Origin: Acidobacteriaceae bacterium
Lineage (GTDB): Bacteria; Acidobacteriota; Terriglobia; Bryobacterales; Bryobacteraceae
Direction of reading: 5' to 3'
Length of the DNA: 5,913 bases
Assembly (NCBI GenBank): GCA_019244945.1
Contig: JAFASD010000578.1
Span: 1 to 5,913 of the forward strand
The translations under genes were made by a program, and so were the position numbers. The notes under the pieces are model-generated. The model saw only the letters and a program-made list of their open reading frames with translations, had not been told where the DNA came from and ran no database searches. Positions 1 to 5,493 of the stretch are shown piece after piece (the stretch's first letter is position 1; each line of letters opens with the position of its first letter).

Positions 1-422
1 CCCATCCCGAACGACATCAGAATCGAGTTAAATGTGGCTGCCCAGCTTACAGAAACGGTAGCCGCGCCGACAGCGTACTCGAGTACCAATGCCCAACCGA
101 TAATCCACGCAATCAGTTCACCCATTGTGGCGTAGGCGTAGGTATAAGCGCTGCCCGCAATGGGGATCATGGTCGAGAATTCGCTATAACAAAGTCCAGC
201 GAATGCGCAGCCAACCGCCGCAAGGATGAACGAATAGACCATTGCCGGCCCCGCATGAGTGGAAGCAGCTACACCGGTCAGGGTAAAGATGCCGGCACCG
301 ATAATAGCGCCGATACCGAGCGCTACGAGCGAGAGTGCGCCCAGGCTGCGCTTGAGCGCCTTCTCGCCTTCGGCTTCCGCCAGCAAAGTTTCTATGGGTT
401 TTGTTGCAAAGACGGTGCTCAT
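1..422 (-). CDS. APC-superfamily amino acid permease (CAT-type), N-terminal part
   Basis: This is the start of an inner-membrane amino acid transporter. It is read from an ATG at 422 and continues past the window edge, so only 140 codons are visible and the C-terminal two thirds or more are missing. After a short charged cytoplasmic N-terminus (about residues 1-27, with E-G-E-K-A-L-K-R) comes a first membrane helix holding the APC signature GIGAIIGAGIF (residues 36-46), the unwound glycine-rich segment that binds the substrate amino group in this fold. A second helix spans about 58-79. A third follows the segment E-F-S-T-M-I-P-I-A-G-S-A-Y-T-Y (81-95), typical of the cationic amino acid transporter (CAT, YfnA-like) branch, and runs about 101-122. 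An in-frame TAG just upstream fixes the ATG as the first possible start; no good Shine-Dalgarno is seen. It is divergent from the oxidoreductase gene. The family call is firm; the exact substrate is not determinable. Confidence 0.93.
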   Translation of the reverse strand, partial: MSTVFATKPIETLLAEAEGEKALKRSLGALSLVALGIGAIIGAGIFTLTGVAASTHAGPAMVYSFILAAVGCAFAGLCYSEFSTMIPIAGSAYTYAYATMGELIAWIIGWALVLEYAVGAATVSVSWAATFNSILMSFGM

Positions 423-431
423 GAGTAAACC

Positions 432-476
432 GCTAAGCTAACACATGATCCATGTTGAGGGAAAGTCGAGCTTAGC
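432..476. repeat. 8-bp inverted repeat upstream of the permease gene
   Basis: GCTAAGCT (432-439) is exactly complementary in reverse to AGCTTAGC (469-476), with 29 nt between. A smaller inverted repeat, ACATG (443-447) with CATGT (451-455), lies inside the spacer but is not concentric with the outer pair. The pair lies 10-54 nt upstream of the permease start, so it could form a leader hairpin or bind a dimeric regulator. A chance origin is quite possible. Confidence 0.4.
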
Positions 477-493
477 TGGAATGAGACAAACCT

Positions 494-503
494 GACTCGA
501 GTC
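494..503. repeat. Perfect 10-bp palindrome GACTCGAGTC
   Basis: GACTCGAGTC reads identically on both strands and sits near the middle of the divergent intergenic region, a position compatible with an operator for a dimeric regulator. Its core ACTCGAGT also occurs within the permease coding sequence (77-84). The function is unproven. Confidence 0.35.
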
Positions 504-509
504 CGATTT

Positions 510-558
510 GGCTATCAAGCCTGAGATAACCACCAGGAGTTTACACAATTGGATAGCC
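510..558. repeat. 7-bp inverted repeat upstream of the oxidoreductase gene
   Basis: GGCTATC (510-516) and GATAGCC (552-558) are perfect reverse complements separated by 35 nt, ending 52 nt before the oxidoreductase start codon. They could be paired half-sites or a long-loop stem in the leader. The match is short enough to be chance. Confidence 0.3.
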
Positions 559-596
559 TTTTCCGCACAGCACTGTCTAACAAGCGATCCATGGCG

Positions 597-604
597 TAAG
601 GAGG
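597..604 (+). promoter_or_regulatory. Strong Shine-Dalgarno setting a GTG start
   Basis: TAAGGAGG is nearly the full anti-16S complement and lies 6 nt before the GTG at 611. This decides the oxidoreductase start, because that GTG is also followed at once by a Tat signal peptide in the same frame. Confidence 0.85.
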
Positions 605-610
605 CGGGTT

Positions 611-2149
611 GTGAAACGTGACGGGTTGACCAGACGGCATTTCTTTTATGGCGCGTTGCTGGCGGGCGCTGTCCCAGCTGCGGGGTTCGGGAGCAAACCG
701 TCCCTCAAAGCGCTCGGCTACAAATCGCCCAATGAAAAACTGAACATTGCGTCGATCGGTGCAGGTGGAAAAGCGACCAGTGACATCGCGGGCTGCGCGC
801 ACACCGAGAACATCGTCGCTTTGTGCGATGTCGACGACAAGCGCGCCGAAGCCACCTACAAGCAATACGACAAGCTTCCGAAATACAAAGATTTTCGCGT
901 GATGCTCGACAAAGAAGACAAGAACATCGACGCCGTGATTGTGGCCATTCCCGATTTCATGCACGCAACGGCAGCCACTTGGGCCATGGAACGCGGCAAA
1001 CATGTGTATGTGCAGAAGCCGCTGGCTCGTACGATTTGGGAATGCCGCGAACTGACACAAGCGGCGGCGAAGTACAATGTCGCGACCCAGATGGGCAATC
1101 AAGGCTACTCGAACGAGGGCACGCGTCAATGCGCGGAAATGATCTGGGCGGGTGAAATCGGCACCGTCACGGAAGTACATGCCTGGACCAATCGTCCGGT
1201 GTGGCCGCAAGGTCTGCCGGATCTCCCGCAGGAATCTCCTGTGCCGCCAACGCTCGATTGGGATCTTTGGCTCGGTATCGACAGCTATCGTCCGTATAGC
1301 GACAAATACGTGCCGTTCGCCTGGCGCGGACTCTATGATTTCGGCTGTGGCGCTTTGGGCGACATGGCGTGCCACATTCTCGGCGCGCCGAATATGGCAC
1401 TCAAGCTAGGTTCTCCAACTAGCGTCGAGTGCATCAAGCAGGAAGGGAAGAGCGCGTATTACTATCCGGCAAAATCTGTGCTCCGCTTCGATTTTCCGGC
1501 GCGAGCAGATATGCCTCCCGTAAAAATTTTCTGGTACGACGGCTTATTGGAACAGCCGGACATCCCGGGCGTTCCGGCCGGCGAAATCCTGGGGGATCTC
1601 CCTAGGGAGAGGCGCGGAAACATTCGGGAAGGTTTACAGCCGAGAGAATCTCAACCCATCGGTGGCGTCTTCACTGACGCTTTCTTCTCGCCGCCGCCTC
1701 CACCGGCCGAGGAGCCGGAACAGAAGCCAATGGCGCCACCCGCAGATGCTGCCGCGCAACGGGAAAGCGAGATCAGCCGCCGCATTGCGCGAGGCAGCAA
1801 CGGCAGTTTATTCGTAGGAGACAAGGGCTTCATCACGACCGGCACTTACGGCGAATACACGCGCCTCGTTCCGGTCGAGAAAATGAAGGACTACCAATTT
1901 CCGCCCGAGCTTTTGACACGGTCGCCCGGGCATTATCAAGACTGGATTCGCGCCTGCAAAGGCGGCGACCCCGCGTGCTCGAATTTCAACATCTCTGCTG
2001 CGTTCACGGAGTGGGTGTTGTTAGGCGCGCTCGCGGTGCGCTTCGACGGCAAGCTGGAATGGGACAGCGAGAAGATGCGCATCACCAACAACGCAGAAGC
2101 GGATAAACTCATGAAGCCAACGTTCCGTAAAGGTTGGAGTATCAGTTAA
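611..2149 (+). CDS. Tat-exported Gfo/Idh/MocA-family NAD(P)-dependent oxidoreductase
   Basis: This 512-residue protein starts at GTG 611, behind a strong Shine-Dalgarno. Residues 1-24 form a Tat signal: LTRRHFF with twin Arg 8-9, then a hydrophobic stretch, so the folded, cofactor-loaded enzyme is expected in the periplasm. The Rossmann domain begins about residue 44 with I-A-S-I-G-A-G-G (46-53), followed by an acidic strand end, L-C-D-V-D (71-75). The catalytic Lys is K136 in V-Q-K-P-L-A; the usual EKP is QKP here. Residues 249-257 (L-G-D-M-A-C-H-I-L) carry the His typical of secreted members. The C-terminus (about 439-510) matches that subgroup well: G-H-Y-Q-D-W-I, A-C-S-N-F, E-W-V-L-L-G, G-K-L-E-W-D. 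Between the strand ending W-Y-D-G (308-311) and G-S-N-G-S-L-F-V-G-D-K-G (395-406) lies an unusually long segment with five consecutive prolines (361-365). The family is clear. The substrate, probably a sugar, polyol or derivative, is unknown; a GH109-like NAD-dependent glycosidase is a less likely alternative. Confidence 0.92.
   Translation: MKRDGLTRRHFFYGALLAGAVPAAGFGSKPSLKALGYKSPNEKLNIASIGAGGKATSDIAGCAHTENIVALCDVDDKRAEATYKQYDKLPKYKDFRVMLDKEDKNIDAVIVAIPDFMHATAATWAMERGKHVYVQKPLARTIWECRELTQAAAKYNVATQMGNQGYSNEGTRQCAEMIWAGEIGTVTEVHAWTNRPVWPQGLPDLPQESPVPPTLDWDLWLGIDSYRPYSDKYVPFAWRGLYDFGCGALGDMACHILGAPNMALKLGSPTSVECIKQEGKSAYYYPAKSVLRFDFPARADMPPVKIFWYDGLLEQPDIPGVPAGEILGDLPRERRGNIREGLQPRESQPIGGVFTDAFFSPPPPPAEEPEQKPMAPPADAAAQRESEISRRIARGSNGSLFVGDKGFITTGTYGEYTRLVPVEKMKDYQFPPELLTRSPGHYQDWIRACKGGDPACSNFNISAAFTEWVLLGALAVRFDGKLEWDSEKMRITNNAEADKLMKPTFRKGWSIS
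1541..1795 (+). other. Proline-rich insertion within the oxidoreductase
   Basis: Codons 311-395 encode a segment longer than I recall for secreted Gfo/Idh/MocA enzymes at this point, where a short loop usually links the W-Y-D-G strand to the G-x-L-F-x-G-D-K-G strand. It contains an Arg/Glu-rich stretch (331-346), F-F-S-P-P-P-P-P-A-E-E-P (358-369), and an Ala/Gln-rich helix-like part (378-391). The reading frame stays open and resumes conserved family sequence afterwards, so this is an in-frame insertion, not a frameshift. The exact boundaries need an alignment. Confidence 0.6.
1597..1610. repeat. Perfect 14-bp palindrome inside the oxidoreductase insertion
   Basis: TCTCCCTAGGGAGA is self-complementary over all 14 bases and falls in the part of the gene encoding the non-conserved insertion. 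An overlapping imperfect hairpin, CCT-GGGG...CCC-T-AGG (about 1589-1607), would exclude it in RNA. A palindrome of this length can occur by chance in several kilobases. Confidence 0.5.
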
Positions 2150-2155
2150 ACGCGT
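2150..2155. other. Six-base gap between convergent genes
   Basis: The oxidoreductase TAA ends at 2149 and the porin TAG (read leftward) ends at 2156. The gap ACGCGT is itself a palindrome. No stem-loop with a U-tract lies here or in the flanking gene ends, so neither transcript has a visible intrinsic terminator, and the two mRNAs probably overlap or rely on Rho. Confidence 0.75.
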
Positions 2156-3538
2156 CTATTTGCCCATCTCGATGTGCAATCGTATGCTCGAAACCCAGAG
2201 CGGCCCTCGATCCTGGTTATAGGCGGGGTTGGCGATGCGCTGCTCATCGATCGTCGCGAAAAAGCCCGGCAGCAAACGAGCGCTGTAGTAGGTTTCCCAG
2301 ACATACTCGGGGCCATAATTCAGCCGTCCATCGCCAATAAGAAAATCCAGTCCGCCCGCCGCCAGATATTGCGCGTGCACCGCGGAGAGTCCGCCTACGG
2401 TTAGCTCGGTGGCCGCGGTGTCGAAGTGACGATGCCAGCGCGTTCCGGTCACGGAAACTCCGCCAGTTGCCAGCCGGTCCATCGCCGTGAAGGCAAACGA
2501 TTCCGTTTTTCCATCATTCCAGCCGAGCCGCGAAAAGACTCCGATATCCGACGTAAGCTCTTGATCGAAACTCACGCCCATTCCATACTTGAGCCTTCCG
2601 ACTTGGCGGGTTTTTATTACATCAGGAGTGGTATGTGTTTCTTCACCCATCTTCAAGGCTTCTTGATAACTTCCCGAATCCGTATGCAGCAAGAATCCGA
2701 GCGCACGGATCGCGCCAGAATGCTTTCTGATCTCATAGCGCCGCTCGGCCTCGAACATGTCGCCGCGATCCCGAAAAATACGCCGGTCAAACTTCTCGCC
2801 ATTGGCGACTTTCGGTTCAGCTGCGCTTCCATAACGCCATGACCAGTTCTTGGTGTGCAGCTCATGAACCCAACCCCACGTGTATCCGCGTGTATCGGCA
2901 GGATAATCCCACGTGCCGTTATACATGATGGCCCATCCCATAAACTGGGTTCTTGGATCGTGAGTGTATCGATTGTTGTCGAAGAAATCAGTTACCGAAA
3001 ACCTTCCAACGGCGATGGTGTACCGGTTAACAGGACGCTCTCCTCCGAGCTGGTTCTCTTCGCTGTCGAACGATTCGCGCTCATCGCCCCATCCGAAATC
3101 GTGCTGCACGTAGAGCCGCGCAAGGTAAGGTTTCGGGGTTACCGATGCTACGCGCGGCAATTCGCCATTCGGAAAATTCGCCAGGCCATCGACATTGCTG
3201 AACCCCCGGCCTCCGGCCACTTCCGGGTTGAAGTAGAACTGTGTATTGTCGTCCAAGCGAAGACCGAAAAACAGCGTTGTCGTCAGCGAGACAGCGCGCT
3301 CCGAATAATCCTGCAAGCTGTCTGGGCCTTCGTAAGGCGAATGAAACGTCCCGTGATATTGTCCAATCGAAGTCGCCTGCCAGAAGAGATTCCAGCGTTC
3401 GTTCGTTTCGGGTTCAGCGGGAGTTTTGTTTTCTTCCTGACGCGGGATTTCGCCGCCTTTAGCGGGCGGGTTTTCGGGCGGTTGTTGCGCAACGCAGCAG
3501 AGAGCTAACGTTAATAAAAGCGCGGTAAGCCGAGCCAT
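2156..3538 (-). CDS. OprB-family carbohydrate-selective outer-membrane porin
   Basis: This 460-residue protein probably forms a beta-barrel that admits sugars or oligosaccharides across the outer membrane. From the ATG at 3538 it has a good Sec signal peptide (A-R-L-T-A-L-L-L-T-L-A-L-C-C-V-A, cut near residue 17), then a proline/glutamate-rich linker (about 19-47). The barrel domain follows, with features of the OprB family: Q-A-T-S-I-G-Q-Y-H-G-T-F-H-S-P-Y, F-N-P-E-V-A-G-G-R-G, T-D-F-F-D-N-N, H-D-P-R-T-Q-F, and W-D-Y-P-A-D-T-R-G-Y-T-W-G. Alternating aromatic/polar strands continue to the end. The last strand closes I-R-L-H-I-E-M-G-K, without the usual terminal aromatic residue. A longer frame opens at TTG 3598, overlapping the upstream stop by 4 nt, but its 20 extra polar residues would precede the signal peptide, so I prefer the ATG. 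It follows the GH127 gene by 56 nt, consistent with an operon. Confidence 0.88.
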   Translation of the reverse strand: MARLTALLLTLALCCVAQQPPENPPAKGGEIPRQEENKTPAEPETNERWNLFWQATSIGQYHGTFHSPYEGPDSLQDYSERAVSLTTTLFFGLRLDDNTQFYFNPEVAGGRGFSNVDGLANFPNGELPRVASVTPKPYLARLYVQHDFGWGDERESFDSEENQLGGERPVNRYTIAVGRFSVTDFFDNNRYTHDPRTQFMGWAIMYNGTWDYPADTRGYTWGWVHELHTKNWSWRYGSAAEPKVANGEKFDRRIFRDRGDMFEAERRYEIRKHSGAIRALGFLLHTDSGSYQEALKMGEETHTTPDVIKTRQVGRLKYGMGVSFDQELTSDIGVFSRLGWNDGKTESFAFTAMDRLATGGVSVTGTRWHRHFDTAATELTVGGLSAVHAQYLAAGGLDFLIGDGRLNYGPEYVWETYYSARLLPGFFATIDEQRIANPAYNQDRGPLWVSSIRLHIEMGK

Positions 3539-3594
3539 CCGTTCATGGTCGCACTGCTTTGCAACAGGATGATGACAAGCGATTTGAGAGTCGG

Positions 3595-5427
3595 TCAACT
3601 TACTTTCATGTAGGTGCTGTAATGCTCATCGGCAATGGCCACAAAGGGACGCAGCAGCAGTGGGTTCGAACTCGTTTCGGCGCGCCACGTGGCCTGCTCA
3701 GGAACCCTGGCGGCGGAAAGCAGTTGTTGCCGCGTGACGGCAGGAGGGTTCTCCGCAATCGCAAATAAGACCAGGGGACCGCGAAGCAAAGCGACTGTAT
3801 CCGAATGATCGGGGTCGATGGGCTCTATTCGCATCGGCAACGAAAGCTCGAGCTCGATGCGATCTCCATCTTTCCATCTACGTTCAAGCGAGGCAAAGCC
3901 AGATTGGATTGACGCGGGAACGCGCTCCCCGTTTACCCGAATGAGCGGCTCGACTGGCGAACTCCACGCAGGAATCCGCAGGCGAAGAGCAAAGTTTGAG
4001 GGATGCGAGGCGCGCAGCCGCATCGTGATTTTGCCTTCCAGGGGATAGTCGCCGCTCTGCGTCCATGTGAGCTGTGACCCATTCGTGCTCGTCCATCGGA
4101 GCGTGGACGGCAGATACAGATTCACGAACACGCCGTTTCGATCGCGGAAGTAAGTGAGTATTCGGTAATCCGCGGCCACTTGTGGCAATGTGCCGGAGCA
4201 GCATGGCCACCGGTCGGGGAAGTAGACCTTCCTACCGGAAAAATGATAATCGGAGTAGTAGAAGGCGCGGCCGTCGGGCTGGAGTTGCTTCGCGCCCAGC
4301 ACGGTGTTATACAAGACGCGCTCCATGCTGTCTCCGTAGCGCCCATCGCGGGTCACTCGCAGCAGATAACGACTCAGCTTGAAATGCGCGTAACTGCCGC
4401 AGGGTGTCTCGAAGCCACTATGCGTTCGCGTGAGGCCGGCGTAGAGTTCGCCGCTGTTTGGAACCACAAAGCTTTCGTTGGGTCCCCAGCCTCCGGTCGC
4501 GAAACTCTGATTCGCCGTAATCATCTCAAACGCATTGCGCGCTGCGCGGAGATGTTTCTCGCTCCCGTCGGCGAGATACGCCTGCATTGCCGAGCTGAGA
4601 GCATTGCAGAAGCTGTAGGCATGATGCCTCGGCAGTACGTTCTCATTTCGGGAGAGCGGGTCGAAATAGGTTTCATCGAGTAAAAACCGTGGAGCCATTT
4701 TCCGGTACCGCTCACCGGCGCCGCGCTCCCACGCCAGGTATAAGTTCTCTGGCAGCGTGTAGGATTCATCCCACGTGTAATCGTCTCCCGTGCTGTCTCC
4801 CACCGACTTCCGCCAGCGCCGTTGGGGTTCGTCCCGATCTAGCGCATGCGGGGGCAGATGCGGCTCAGCCGCGTCTGTGGTTCGCTCCAAGAGCGCGTAA
4901 GCCTGTGGCAAGCCGGCGAATTGATGCGCGTCGATGAGAGCGACTACCATCTTGTCGTAGTTGTACGCAGGAAAACGAAAATTCGTATAGAACCGGCCAG
5001 AGATCGCAGGTTCGTAAAGCGCGAGCAGTCGCTCCAATTTAGCCCGAGTGGACGAATCATGATTTACGGCGTATCCGCGCGCGAGCGCCGAAATCCACTG
5101 GCCGAAACAGTGGCCGGGTGCAAAGCCGTGACCTCCGCTTTCCGTCTTGTGCAAAGGCAATTCGTCGTACCATCCGCCCAGCTCCGGACCTGGCGCGGGA
5201 AGGCCGGCGCGTAGACGCCAGGGTTTCAGCAGACTGTCTTCATTCAGGGAAAGAAGAACAGCTTGCGTCTGTTCAAATTGTGTTTGCGCAGGTCCAGGCG
5301 CGAGATCGACATCCCCATAGCCGAACTCTTGTAGTAGATCCGGCGCGCCGAAAGCGCGCGATGTACGAGAGCAAAGGGCGGCTGCGGCTAATCCAGCCGA
5401 TTGCAAAAAGGAACGGCGAGATCTCAT
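3595..5427 (-). CDS. Tat-exported GH127 (DUF1680) glycosidase, probable beta-L-arabinofuranosidase
   Basis: This 610-residue enzyme is of full family length. The N-terminus S-R-R-S-F-L-Q is a textbook Tat motif (Arg 4-5), with a hydrophobic stretch to about residue 19 and likely cleavage near residue 28, placing it in the periplasm. An (alpha/alpha)6 barrel follows, with family signatures G-G-W-Y-D (84-88), G-H-C-F-G-Q-W (105-111), Y-N-Y-D-K-M (155-160), T-G-G-W-G-P-N-E (311-318), and R-W-P-C-C-S-G-T (407-414). C-terminal beta-sandwich domains come next, containing R-I-P-A-W (484-488) and L-R-G-P-L-V (548-553). By analogy with the characterised GH127 enzyme HypBA1, E318 is the candidate acid/base, C409 the candidate nucleophile, and E340, C343, C409 and C410 the candidate zinc ligands. 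The E-T-P-C spacing differs from the usual E-x-C, and the pair lacks the common C-C-x-P-N context, so this is a divergent subgroup and substrate specificity may differ. It is the first gene of a likely operon with the porin. Confidence 0.9.
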   Translation of the reverse strand: MRSRRSFLQSAGLAAAALCSRTSRAFGAPDLLQEFGYGDVDLAPGPAQTQFEQTQAVLLSLNEDSLLKPWRLRAGLPAPGPELGGWYDELPLHKTESGGHGFAPGHCFGQWISALARGYAVNHDSSTRAKLERLLALYEPAISGRFYTNFRFPAYNYDKMVVALIDAHQFAGLPQAYALLERTTDAAEPHLPPHALDRDEPQRRWRKSVGDSTGDDYTWDESYTLPENLYLAWERGAGERYRKMAPRFLLDETYFDPLSRNENVLPRHHAYSFCNALSSAMQAYLADGSEKHLRAARNAFEMITANQSFATGGWGPNESFVVPNSGELYAGLTRTHSGFETPCGSYAHFKLSRYLLRVTRDGRYGDSMERVLYNTVLGAKQLQPDGRAFYYSDYHFSGRKVYFPDRWPCCSGTLPQVAADYRILTYFRDRNGVFVNLYLPSTLRWTSTNGSQLTWTQSGDYPLEGKITMRLRASHPSNFALRLRIPAWSSPVEPLIRVNGERVPASIQSGFASLERRWKDGDRIELELSLPMRIEPIDPDHSDTVALLRGPLVLFAIAENPPAVTRQQLLSAARVPEQATWRAETSSNPLLLRPFVAIADEHYSTYMKVS

Positions 5428-5445
5428 AGATACGTCCCAATTATG

Positions 5446-5473
5446 ATCGTAGCGATGAAGGCTCAGTTTTCAA
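5446..5473 (-). promoter_or_regulatory. Candidate sigma70-like promoter for the GH127-porin operon
   Basis: On the minus strand TTGAAA (5473-5468) is followed after 16 nt by TACGAT (5451-5446), five and four matches respectively to the sigma70 consensus. Transcription would begin about 11-13 nt before the GH127 ATG, giving a very short leader containing GGGACG as a weak ribosome site. This is a consensus match only. Confidence 0.35.
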
Positions 5474-5480
5474 GACGTAT

Positions 5481-5486
5481 TACAAT
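5481..5486 (+). promoter_or_regulatory. Candidate -10 element for the esterase gene
   Basis: TACAAT differs from TATAAT at one base and ends 7 nt before the ATG at 5494. If used, the transcript would begin at or next to the start codon, giving a leaderless mRNA, which fits the lack of a Shine-Dalgarno there. No good -35 hexamer lies at normal spacing, so support is weak. Confidence 0.22.
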
Positions 5487-5493
5487 CCGGTCG

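Larger units (their letters stand above)
423..610. promoter_or_regulatory. Divergent intergenic region between permease and oxidoreductase genes
   Basis: This 188-nt non-coding stretch must contain the start signals for both the leftward permease gene and the rightward oxidoreductase gene. I found no convincing -35/-10 pair on either strand; TTTACA at 540-545 is -35-like but has no -10 at suitable spacing. The region does hold a perfect palindrome (494-503), an 8-bp inverted repeat (432-439 with 469-476), and a 7-bp inverted repeat (510-516 with 552-558), any of which could be operator sites. The regulatory role is inferred only from position. Confidence 0.5.
5428..5493. promoter_or_regulatory. 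Compact divergent control region between GH127 and esterase genes
   Basis: Only 66 nt separate the GH127 ATG (5427, leftward) from the preferred esterase ATG (5494, rightward), so the two promoters must overlap or lie side by side, which favours shared regulation. If the esterase starts further upstream in the same frame (ATG at 5443 or 5455) the gap would be shorter still. Confidence 0.6.

Noticed and set aside
259..441. 60-codon plus-strand open frame opposite the permease start
   Set aside because: Ala/Ser/Pro-rich translation without motifs, antisense to the clear APC signature helix.
515..1375. Long open frame (286 codons) on the minus strand opposite the oxidoreductase N-terminus
   Set aside because: Its translation is Arg/His/Val-rich with no recognisable domain, and it lies wholly opposite a gene with clear family motifs and extends into the intergenic region. 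It is a mirror frame of GC-rich codons.
1682..1741. Possible frameshift or gene fusion point in the oxidoreductase at the proline-rich stretch
   Set aside because: The frame remains the same before and after, and conserved family sequence resumes immediately, so it is an in-frame insertion, not a broken gene.
3457..3473. GC-rich hairpin (CCGCC/GGCGG) early in the porin transcript considered as a terminator or attenuator
   Set aside because: It lies within codons for the proline-rich linker, has no following U-tract and a short stem; codon composition explains it.
2855..3508. 217-codon open frame on the plus strand opposite the porin gene
   Set aside because: The porin frame on the other strand carries a signal peptide and continuous family motifs. 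This one has no ribosome site or coherent domain.
4180..4683. 167-codon open frame on the plus strand opposite the GH127 catalytic region
   Set aside because: It overlaps the highly conserved GH127 active-site coding region on the opposite strand and shows no domain of its own.
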